Assembly: GCF_006546775.1 (NCBI RefSeq)
Contig: NZ_VICE01000093.1
Coordinates: forward strand, 1 to 45,809
Reading direction: 5' to 3'
From: Marilutibacter aestuarii
Lineage (GTDB): Bacteria; Pseudomonadota; Gammaproteobacteria; Xanthomonadales; Xanthomonadaceae
DNA length: 45,809 nucleotides
Under the pieces are notes generated by a model, which ran no database searches, had not been told where the DNA came from, and saw nothing but the letters and a program-made list of their open reading frames with translations. Below are positions 40,901-45,809 of the stretch, in pieces. A program made the translations under genes and the position numbers. Numbering within the stretch: the first letter of the stretch is position 1; every line of letters begins with the position of its first letter.

Positions 40901-41131
40901 CCGATCCTGATGACCTCGTTCGCGTTCATCCTCGGCGTGGTGCCGCTGGCGATCTCCTCCGGCGCGGGCGCCAATGCCCGCCACGCCATCGGCACCGGCG
41001 TGATCGGCGGCATGATCTTCGCGACCTTCCTGGGCGTGCTGTTCATCCCGATCTTCTACGTCGTGGTCCGTCGCCTGCTCGGCGACAAGATGGACGAGAA
41101 GCCGGTCCTTGAGGCCAGGGGCGACGCCTGA
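37979..41131 (+). CDS. RND multidrug efflux pump, inner-membrane transporter (AcrB/MexB type)
   Basis: A 1050-residue HAE1-family proton-drug antiporter. N-terminus SRFFINHPIFAWVVAILISL. TM4 has the proton-relay pair Asp-Asp in GIVVDDAIVVIENVER. TM10 carries the conserved Lys in IGLAAKNAILIVEFA. Two large periplasmic loops with porter and docking domains are present, and twelve helices are expected. It is complete. It forms a two-gene operon with the adaptor; no outer-membrane factor follows, so it must use a TolC/OprM homologue encoded elsewhere. Substrates cannot be read from the sequence. Confidence 0.97.
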   Translation: MSRFFINHPIFAWVVAILISLAGVLAILNLGVESYPDIAPPQVTVSASYPGASAETAEGAVTQIIEQQLTGIDNLDYFSSSSSASGGSSITVTFKPGTDPDIAQVQVQNKVSLATPRLPSEVVQQGVVVAKANAGFLMVVAVRSDNPNFDRNALNDLIGSRVIDQISRVPGVGSTQQFGSEYAMNIWLDADKLRGYGMSASQALAAVRGQNVQFAAGSIGAAPAPEGQGFTATVSAEGRFSSPEEFGNIILRANEDGTVVRLSDVARVQLGTQAWGFDTQWNGTPTGAFAVQLSPGANALGVAEAVKARMDELEATFPPGVTWFSPYDSSTFVQVSIEEVVHTLVEAIILVFLVMLIFLQNFRATLIPTLVIPIALLGTFLGMYVIGFTINQLSLFGMVLAIGIVVDDAIVVIENVERIMSEEGLSPKDATVKAMGQISGAVVAITVVLAAVFIPSAFQGGSAGEIYKQFALTIAMAMGFSAFLALGFTPALCATMIKPTDHHNKNVVFRVFERGYEKVSGTYVGHITGAIKHAPRWMMLFVLLVALCGFLFTRLPGSFLPEEDQGYAIALVQLPSGATVDRTRKVFTQVRETLEKQDGFEGMMQVAGFSFIGQGENVGLAFIRLKPWDERDVTAMEFIQNANQALYGIRDAQIFVINMPTVSGLGAFGGFDMYLQDRGGKGRAELTQARNMLLGKAAQDPALTAVRPNTLEEAPQLKLDVDRVQAQAMGLSVNDIYTAIQLMLAPVYVNDFVDQGRVKRVTMQADAPFRTGPESLSRFYTPSPRFDATMGSDATTGAMVPLSNVVKASWQMASPSLNRYNGYAAVEIVGSQAPGYSSGEAMDAMEGIVENELPEGFGYDWTGQSYQEIISGNQGPLLMALSILVVFLCLAALYESWSVPVAVLLVVPLGVLGAVIFTMLRGLPNDIYFKIGLITVIGLAAKNAILIVEFAIEQRQAGMTLRQATIEACKLRFRPILMTSFAFILGVVPLAISSGAGANARHAIGTGVIGGMIFATFLGVLFIPIFYVVVRRLLGDKMDEKPVLEARGDA

Positions 41132-41154
41132 CGACTGCCGTCACTGGCGATGCC

Positions 41155-41185
41155 GCAAAAGCCCGCCGCAAGGCGGGCTTTTTGC
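41155..41185 (+). terminator. Rho-independent terminator after the RND pump
   Basis: GCAAAAGCCCGCC-GCAA-GGCGGGCTTTTTGC: a 13-bp stem with a T5 run. Confidence 0.92.
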
Positions 41186-41329
41186 GTGCGCTCGATTCCC
41201 GCTGTTGACCGGCGCGCGACTCTCCGTGGCCCGGCCCATGATCCCGCCACGAATCACCCATCCCCAATCACGGCGAGAGCCAAGGGCTGGATTCCAGCGT
41301 TCGCTGGGATGACGGCCTGGGGGGGCGCC

Positions 41330-41414
41330 GGTGGGTCGAGCCGAAGGCGATACCCACCGGCGCCGCTGCCGGCCACGACGCACGATGGGTTCTGCTTCGC
41401 GCAACCCATCCTGC
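41330..41414. repeat. REP-like pair
   Basis: GGTGGGTCGAGCC...GGCGATACCCACC (41330-41358) and, inverted, GATGGGTTCTGC...GCAACCCATCCTGC (41384-41414). Same family as the pairs at 30082-30173 and 30331-30422. Confidence 0.75.
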
Positions 41415-41536
41415 GAAGGCGCGGGCTGCATGCCGGCGTTCGCCGGGGTTCGGGCGCGGAGTGAAGTGAGCGACGTCCAGGGTCCCGATACCCCGTCACG
41501 AATCACCCATCACCCATCACCAATCCCACCAGACAT

Positions 41537-41567
41537 AAAAAAGCCCGACCGCATGGAGCGGTCGGGC
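41537..41567 (-). terminator. Rho-independent terminator of the phasin gene
   Basis: On the minus strand GCCCGACCGC-TCCAT-GCGGTCGGGC is followed by TTTTTT. Stem of 10 bp, 69 bases past the phasin stop. Confidence 0.93.
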
Positions 41568-41636
41568 GACATCGGCGGGGACCAGTGGGAGGGTAAATGG
41601 CCCCGACGGTACTGCTACTTGCCTGGTGCGAGGGCC

Positions 41637-42035
41637 TTACTTGGCAGCCTTGGCGGCGGCCTTGGTGGCCTTCTCGACGTTGGCCTGGGCGCTCTTGGCG
41701 GCCGACTCGAACTGGCCCTTGGCCAGCTCCGCGATCGCCTCGTTGGTCTTCAGCGTGCGGCCAAAGGCCTCCTGGCCGGTGGTGACGGCGCGCTCGACGT
41801 TCTCGCGGGCGATCTGCACGCCCTTGGGCCACAGGGCCTTGGCGGCGTCGAAATCGCGGGCCTCGGCGGCTTCGCCGAAGAAAGCGAAGGTGGCGTTGGC
41901 GCGGTCTTCCACGGCGGCCATCTGCAGGCCGAACAGGGCCTCGGTGTTCTCCAGCATCAGGCGGCTGGCCTGGGATGCGGTGTCCGCGAACTGGCGCGTC
42001 GCGGCAGCGAATTGCTCGTTGAATTGCGTGTACAT
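41637..42035 (-). CDS. Phasin family protein
   Basis: A 132-residue, almost entirely helical, Ala/Lys/Glu-rich protein beginning MYTQFNEQFAAATRQFADTA. It has the phasin layout: amphipathic helices (SRLMLENTEALFGLQMAAVE) and an Ala/Lys tail (AKSAQANVEKATKAAAKAAK). Phasins coat polyhydroxyalkanoate granules, though some have stress or other roles. ATG 42035 has a GCAGGAGAA site; the longer frame reads through the promoter. No PHA synthase gene is in the window. Confidence 0.88.
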   Translation of the reverse strand: MYTQFNEQFAAATRQFADTASQASRLMLENTEALFGLQMAAVEDRANATFAFFGEAAEARDFDAAKALWPKGVQIARENVERAVTTGQEAFGRTLKTNEAIAELAKGQFESAAKSAQANVEKATKAAAKAAK

Positions 42036-42077
42036 GACGATTCTCCTGCACGATTCGCCGGCGGAATGCCGGTTTGT

Positions 42078-42116
42078 GCGATGCAGCATAACGCGTCCAA
42101 TGTTGCAATGCAACAT
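42078..42116 (-). promoter_or_regulatory. Phasin promoter overlapped by a TTGCAATGCAA-type operator
   Basis: A perfect 8-1-8 palindrome, ATGTTGCAATGCAACAT (42100-42116), and a partial second copy, GCGATGCAGCAT (42079-42090), flank and overlap a minus-strand promoter. That promoter is TTGCAT (42108-42113), 17 bases, TATGCT (42085-42090). TGC...GCA dyads are the type bound by the PHA-responsive repressor PhaR, so PhaR control is a reasonable guess. Confidence 0.6.
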
Positions 42117-42168
42117 CGATTCCTTGACCGTTCGGTGACGTTCAGCAAAGGCCGGCGGGCCTGCCTGT

Positions 42169-42522
42169 TCAGCCCCGGTAGCGGCAACCCGAGGTGCAGG
42201 TCTCGTGGACCACGACTTCGCTGAGCAGCGGCAGGGCCGGCTTCAGGCGCTCCCAGATCCATACCGCCAGGCGCTCGCTGGTCGGGTTCTCCAAGCCTTC
42301 GATGTCGTTGAGATAGTGGTGGTCGAGCTGCTCGTACAGCGGCTTGAAGGCCTGCTTGAGGTCGGCGAAGTCCATGACCCAGCCGGCATGGGGATCGATG
42401 TCGCCCGAGACGTGCAGCTCGATCCGGAACGAGTGGCCGTGCAGGCGGGCGCACTTGTGGCCCTCGGGCACGTGGGGCAGCCGGTGCGCGGCCTCGAGGG
42501 TGAATGCCTTGAAGATGTCCAT
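42169..42522 (-). CDS. queD: 6-carboxytetrahydropterin synthase
   Basis: A 117-residue enzyme of the PTPS/QueD family that converts dihydroneopterin triphosphate to 6-carboxytetrahydropterin on the way to queuosine. The zinc ligands are His13 (EAAHRLP), His28 and His30 (LHGHSF). The catalytic residues are Cys24 (KCARLHGH) and Asp67/His68 (QLDHHYLN). The glutamate-bearing end [10 protein letters not shown] is also present. Length is normal. It lies upstream of the phasin gene on the same strand but is separated from it by that gene's own promoter. Confidence 0.92.
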   Translation of the reverse strand: MDIFKAFTLEAAHRLPHVPEGHKCARLHGHSFRIELHVSGDIDPHAGWVMDFADLKQAFKPLYEQLDHHYLNDIEGLENPTSERLAVWIWERLKPALPLLSEVVVHETCTSGCRYRG

Positions 42523-42605
42523 GCCGGCATTGTCCCACGCCACGCGGGCGGATGCGGGCGCCGGGGCGTCCAGGGGGCCGCCCCGTACGGCGGACGCGGC
42601 CGCGG

Positions 42606-43802
42606 CTAGACCGTGCCGGCGGGCACGCGGACCTGGCCGTCCATCAGCACGCGCGCGCTGCGGCTCATGATCGCCCGGGTCACGGTCCAGCGGCCGTCGC
42701 GTTCGACGGCTTCCGCGCCGACGCGGAGCGTGCCCGAGGGATGCCCGAACACGACCGCGTTGCGCGCGCCGCCGCCGGCGGCGCGGTTGACCACGGTCCC
42801 GGGCACCGACGCCGCGGTGGCGATCGCCACGCTCGCGGTGCCCATCATCGCGTGGTGCAGCTTGCCCATCGACAGGGCGCGCACCAGCAGGTCGACGTCG
42901 CCGGTGCCGATGGTCTTCCCGCTCGAGGTGACGTGCTCGCGCGGCGGGGCGACGAAGGCGACCTTGGGCGTGTGCTGGCGGGTGGCGGCCTGGGCGATGT
43001 CGTCGATCAGGCCCATCCGCACCGCGCCATGCGCGCGGATCGCCTCGAAGCGGGCGAGCGCGGCCTTGTCCTCGTTGATCGCGTCCTGCAGCTCGGTGCC
43101 CGAATAGCCCAGGGCCGCGGCGTCGATGAAGATCGTCGGGATACCGGCATTGATCATCGTCGCCTCGAAACGACCCACGCCGGGGACCTCCAGCGTGTCG
43201 ACGACCGCCCCCGTCGGGAACATGCCGCGCGCGGCGCCGTCGCCGGCGTCGTCGTCGGAGGGGTCGAGGAACTCCAGCTGGATCTCGGCGGCCGGGAAGG
43301 CCACGCCGTCGAGCTCGAAGTCGCCGGTTTCCTGCACTTCGCCATTCGCCATCGGTACGTGGGCGACGATGGTCTTGCCGATGTTCGCCTGCCAGATCCG
43401 CACCGTGCACGTGCCGTCGGCGGGGACGCGGCTCGCGTCCACCAGGCCCTGGGCGATCGCGAACGGCCCCACCGCCGAGGACAGGTTGCCGCAGTTGCCG
43501 CTCCAGTCGACGAAGGCGCTGTCGATGGCCACCTGGCCGTAGAGGTAGTCGACGTCGTGGCCCGGCACGGACGACCTGGAGATGATCACGCACTTGCTCG
43601 TGCTTGAGGTGGCCCCGCCCATGCCGTCGGTGTGCTTGCCGTAGGGGTCGGGCGAGCCGATGACGCGCATCAGCAGCGCATCGCGCGCCGCGCCCGGGCC
43701 GCGGGCCGCGGCGGGCAGGTCGTCGAGCTTGAAGAACACGCCCTTGGACGTGCCGCCCCGCATGTAGGTGGCGGGGATGCGGAGCTGGGGAAGGTGCGGC
43801 AT
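42606..43802 (-). CDS. prpF: 2-methylaconitate cis-trans isomerase
   Basis: A 398-residue PrpF. It isomerises the trans-methylaconitate made by AcnD to the cis form in the methylcitrate route of propionate breakdown. The N-terminal motif is [14 protein letters not shown]. Lys70 (SSTSKCVII) and Cys104 ([12 protein letters not shown]) fit the active-site Lys/Cys of the family. Duplicated DapF-like fold, complete. It lies downstream of acnD with the SRPBCC gene in between, all on one strand. Confidence 0.93.
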   Translation of the reverse strand: MPHLPQLRIPATYMRGGTSKGVFFKLDDLPAAARGPGAARDALLMRVIGSPDPYGKHTDGMGGATSSTSKCVIISRSSVPGHDVDYLYGQVAIDSAFVDWSGNCGNLSSAVGPFAIAQGLVDASRVPADGTCTVRIWQANIGKTIVAHVPMANGEVQETGDFELDGVAFPAAEIQLEFLDPSDDDAGDGAARGMFPTGAVVDTLEVPGVGRFEATMINAGIPTIFIDAAALGYSGTELQDAINEDKAALARFEAIRAHGAVRMGLIDDIAQAATRQHTPKVAFVAPPREHVTSSGKTIGTGDVDLLVRALSMGKLHHAMMGTASVAIATAASVPGTVVNRAAGGGARNAVVFGHPSGTLRVGAEAVERDGRWTVTRAIMSRSARVLMDGQVRVPAGTV

Positions 43803-43857
43803 GCGGGTCTCGTCTGTGGGGGCGTCGCCACGGCCGGGCGGCGACGCGAGGGTAGGG

Positions 43858-44322
43858 TCAGGCGTCGTCGGGGATCTCGGGTTCGACCAGGCGCGCCAGT
43901 TGTTCGAGCGATTCCTGCCAGCCCAGGTAACAGAACTCGGTCGGGATCGCGGCGGGAATACCGGCCTGGGTGATGTCCAGCTCGGTGCCGCAGGCCACGG
44001 CCTTGAGCGCGACGGTCACCTGCATCTCACCGGGCAGGCCCGGGTCGTCGAAACGGTCGGTGTGGCGGATGCGCTCGCCGGGCACCAGCTCGGTATAGAC
44101 CACCGTGAACGAATGGCTCGAGCCGGTGCCGAAGTTGGTGAACGACATGCGGTAGCCACCGCCGACGCTCGGGTCGATCTCGTGGATCTTGCCGGTGAAG
44201 CCGAACGGTGGCAGCCAGCGTTCCAGGGCGCTGGCGTCGAGGAAGGCCCGGTAGACGCGTTCGGCCGGGGCGCGCAGGACGCGGTGCAGGCGCACGGTGC
44301 CGGGCTGGGGCGTGTCGGACAT
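43858..44322 (-). CDS. SRPBCC (AHSA1-type) domain protein
   Basis: A 154-residue protein with one START/SRPBCC fold. The N-terminal strand is TVRLHRVLRAPAERVYRAFL, then ALERWLPPFGFTGKIHEIDP. The C-terminal helix (GWQESLEQLARLVEPEI) closes the ligand cavity. Such proteins bind small hydrophobic molecules or, in AHSA1, an Hsp90 chaperone; neither role is shown here. It lies 47 bases from acnD and 55 bases from prpF, interrupting a usually adjacent pair. Confidence 0.88.
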   Translation of the reverse strand: MSDTPQPGTVRLHRVLRAPAERVYRAFLDASALERWLPPFGFTGKIHEIDPSVGGGYRMSFTNFGTGSSHSFTVVYTELVPGERIRHTDRFDDPGLPGEMQVTVALKAVACGTELDITQAGIPAAIPTEFCYLGWQESLEQLARLVEPEIPDDA

Positions 44323-44369
44323 GGTCGTCTCCTTCCGTTTCGTTGGGGTTCCAATCTCCGACGAACGGG

Positions 44370-45809
44370 TCAGGCCGCTTTCGACGCGTCCAGGAAATCC
44401 TGCGCGAATCGTTGCAGGACGCCGCCGGCCTCGTAGATCGACACTTCCTCGGCGGTGTCCAGGCGGCAGGTCACCGGGACCTCGACGGTCTCGCCGTCGC
44501 GGCGGCGGATGACCAGGGTCAGGGTCGCGCGCGGGGTGCGCTCGCCGACCACGTCGTAGGTCTCGCTGCCGTCGATGCCCAGCGTCTCGCGGGTGGTGCC
44601 GGGCTGGAATTCCAGCGGCAACACGCCCATGCCGATGAGGTTGGTGCGGTGGATGCGCTCGAAGCCTTCCGCCGCGATCGCCTCCACCCCGGCCAGGCGC
44701 ACGCCCTTGGCGGCCCAGTCGCGCGAGGAGCCCTGTCCGTAGTCGGCGCCGGCGATGATGATCAGGGGCTGCCGCCGCGCCATGTAGGTCTCGATCGCCT
44801 CCCACATGCGGGTCACCTCGCCCTCGGGCTCGATGCGCGCCAACGAGCCTTGGCGCACGTTGCCGTCGGCATCTCGGACCATCTCGTTGAGCAGCTTCGG
44901 GTTGGCGAAGGTTGCGCGTTGCGCGGTGAGGTGGTCGCCGCGGTGGGTCGCGTAGGAATTGAAGTCCTCCTCCGGCAGGCCCATCTTCGCCAGGTATTCG
45001 CCGGCCGCGCTGCTGGCGAGGATGGCGTTGGATGGCGACAGGTGGTCGGTGGTGATGTTGTCGCCCAGCACCGCCAGCGGCCGCATCCCGCGCAGCGAGC
45101 GCTCGCCGGCGAGCGCGCCCTCCCAGTACGGCGGACGGCGGATGTAGGTGCTCTTCTCGCGCCAGTCGTAGAGCGGGCTGATGTCGCCGATGCGCTGCAG
45201 CCGGGCCGCGAACATCGGGTCGTAGACCTGGCGGAAGTGCTCGGGGCGGACGCTGTCGCGGACGATGGCGTCGATCTCCTCGTCGCTCGGCCAGAGGTCC
45301 TTGAGCGTGACCGGCGTGCCGTCGGCGTCGTGGCCGAGGACGTCCTTCTCGATGTCGAAGCGCACCGTGCCGGCGATCGCGTAGGCCACCACCAGCGGCG
45401 GCGAGGCGAGGAAGGCCTGCTTGGCGTAGGGGTGGATGCGGCCGTCGAAGTTGCGGTTGCCCGACAGCACCGCGGTGGCGTAGAGGTCGCGCTCGATCAC
45501 CTCCTGCTGGATCGCCGGGTCGAGCGCACCGCTCATGCCGTTGCAGGTGGTGCAGGCGAAGCCGACGATGCCGAAGCCCAGCGCCTCCAGCTCCGGCAGC
45601 AGGCCGGCTTCCTCCAGGTACAGCTGCACGGCCTTGGAGCCCGGCGCGAGCGAGGTCTTCACCCAGGGCTTGCGGACCAGGCCGCGCGCGTTGGCATTGC
45701 GCGCCAGCAGGCCGGCGGCGATCACGTTGCGGGGGTTGGAGGTATTGGTGCAACTGGTGATCGCGGCGATGATCACCGCGCCGTCGGGCATGCGGCCCGC
45801 GGCTTCGTC
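44370..45809 (-). CDS. acnD: Fe/S-dependent 2-methylisocitrate dehydratase, 3' part
   Basis: C-terminal part (479 codons) of an aconitase-family enzyme, open to the right edge, so the N-terminus lies outside the window. Cluster-binding cysteines are present: SCTNTSNP and, further on, GFACTTCNGMSG. The swivel domain has LGDNITTDHLSPSN and GADYGQGSSRDWAAKG. Aconitase A would look similar; prpF downstream on the same strand favours AcnD, which dehydrates 2-methylcitrate in the methylcitrate cycle. Confidence 0.9.
   Translation of the reverse strand, partial: DEAAGRMPDGAVIIAAITSCTNTSNPRNVIAAGLLARNANARGLVRKPWVKTSLAPGSKAVQLYLEEAGLLPELEALGFGIVGFACTTCNGMSGALDPAIQQEVIERDLYATAVLSGNRNFDGRIHPYAKQAFLASPPLVVAYAIAGTVRFDIEKDVLGHDADGTPVTLKDLWPSDEEIDAIVRDSVRPEHFRQVYDPMFAARLQRIGDISPLYDWREKSTYIRRPPYWEGALAGERSLRGMRPLAVLGDNITTDHLSPSNAILASSAAGEYLAKMGLPEEDFNSYATHRGDHLTAQRATFANPKLLNEMVRDADGNVRQGSLARIEPEGEVTRMWEAIETYMARRQPLIIIAGADYGQGSSRDWAAKGVRLAGVEAIAAEGFERIHRTNLIGMGVLPLEFQPGTTRETLGIDGSETYDVVGERTPRATLTLVIRRRDGETVEVPVTCRLDTAEEVSIYEAGGVLQRFAQDFLDASKAA

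Larger units (their letters stand above)
41132..41636. other. Intergenic region with two terminators and REP-like repeats
   Basis: 505 bases between the convergent efflux and phasin genes. It holds the terminators of both, one unit of the CCAGCGTTCGCTGGGATGACGG repeat, a REP pair and several CACGAATCACCC words. No gene is seen. Confidence 0.8.

Overview
The window is about 46 kb of very GC-rich, densely packed chromosomal DNA. It most likely comes from a gammaproteobacterium of the Xanthomonadaceae/Lysobacteraceae (Lysobacter or Luteimonas type). The grounds are the protein sequences, an E3 dehydrogenase that carries its own lipoyl domain, BtuB-, phasin- and AcnD/PrpF-type genes, and REP-like intergenic repeats starting with GTAG. 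The genus call is inference. Most of the window is core metabolism; the accessory parts are the surface-glycan genes, the ABC/two-component block, the sulfatase cassette and the repeat-filled gaps.

Layout. (1) 1-4.7 kb: the end of the pyruvate dehydrogenase locus: the 3' part of aceF, a secreted protein of unknown function, an MscS channel and lpdA, tightly coupled. (2) 4.8-5.05 kb: a small DUF2061 membrane protein behind a Fur-box-like dyad. (3) 5.1-12.6 kb: a complete F1Fo ATP synthase operon, atpI-B-E-F-H-A-G-D-C, with a good promoter in front and a strong terminator behind. (4) 12.65-16.03 kb: a three-gene membrane glycosylation cluster (GT-C enzyme, GtrA flippase, GtrB-like transferase) on the minus strand. 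(5) glmU at 16.16 kb and glmS at 25.4 kb, making UDP-GlcNAc precursors. (6) Between them, on the minus strand, a seven-gene block: periplasmic adaptor, 82-residue protein of unknown function, ABC ATPase, two FtsX/MacB-type permeases, sigma-54 response regulator and histidine kinase. A sigma-54 promoter with GG-N10-GC spacing lies in front of the adaptor.

(7) 27.6-32.7 kb: a sulfatase cassette: an arylsulfatase without a signal peptide, a DUF202 protein, a genuine formylglycine-generating enzyme with both catalytic cysteines, a MarC-like protein and a DUF1622 protein. Its middle (29.65-30.58 kb) is a 0.9-kb noncoding repeat sink with REP pairs, a 249-bp tandem duplication and an IS110 transposase remnant. 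(8) 32.8-36.5 kb: BtuB-like receptor, TfoX C-terminal-domain protein, free methionine-R-sulfoxide reductase and bioD. (9) 36.7-41.1 kb: a two-gene RND efflux pump without an outer-membrane channel. (10) 41.2-42.5 kb: repeats, a phasin gene with a palindromic operator over its promoter, and queD. (11) 42.6-45.8 kb: prpF, an SRPBCC protein and the partial acnD of the methylcitrate cycle.

The most promising leads are the sigma-54-linked ABC efflux block with its unknown small protein, and the cytosolic sulfatase/FGE/membrane-protein cassette. All functional statements rest on reading the sequence; no database search was possible.
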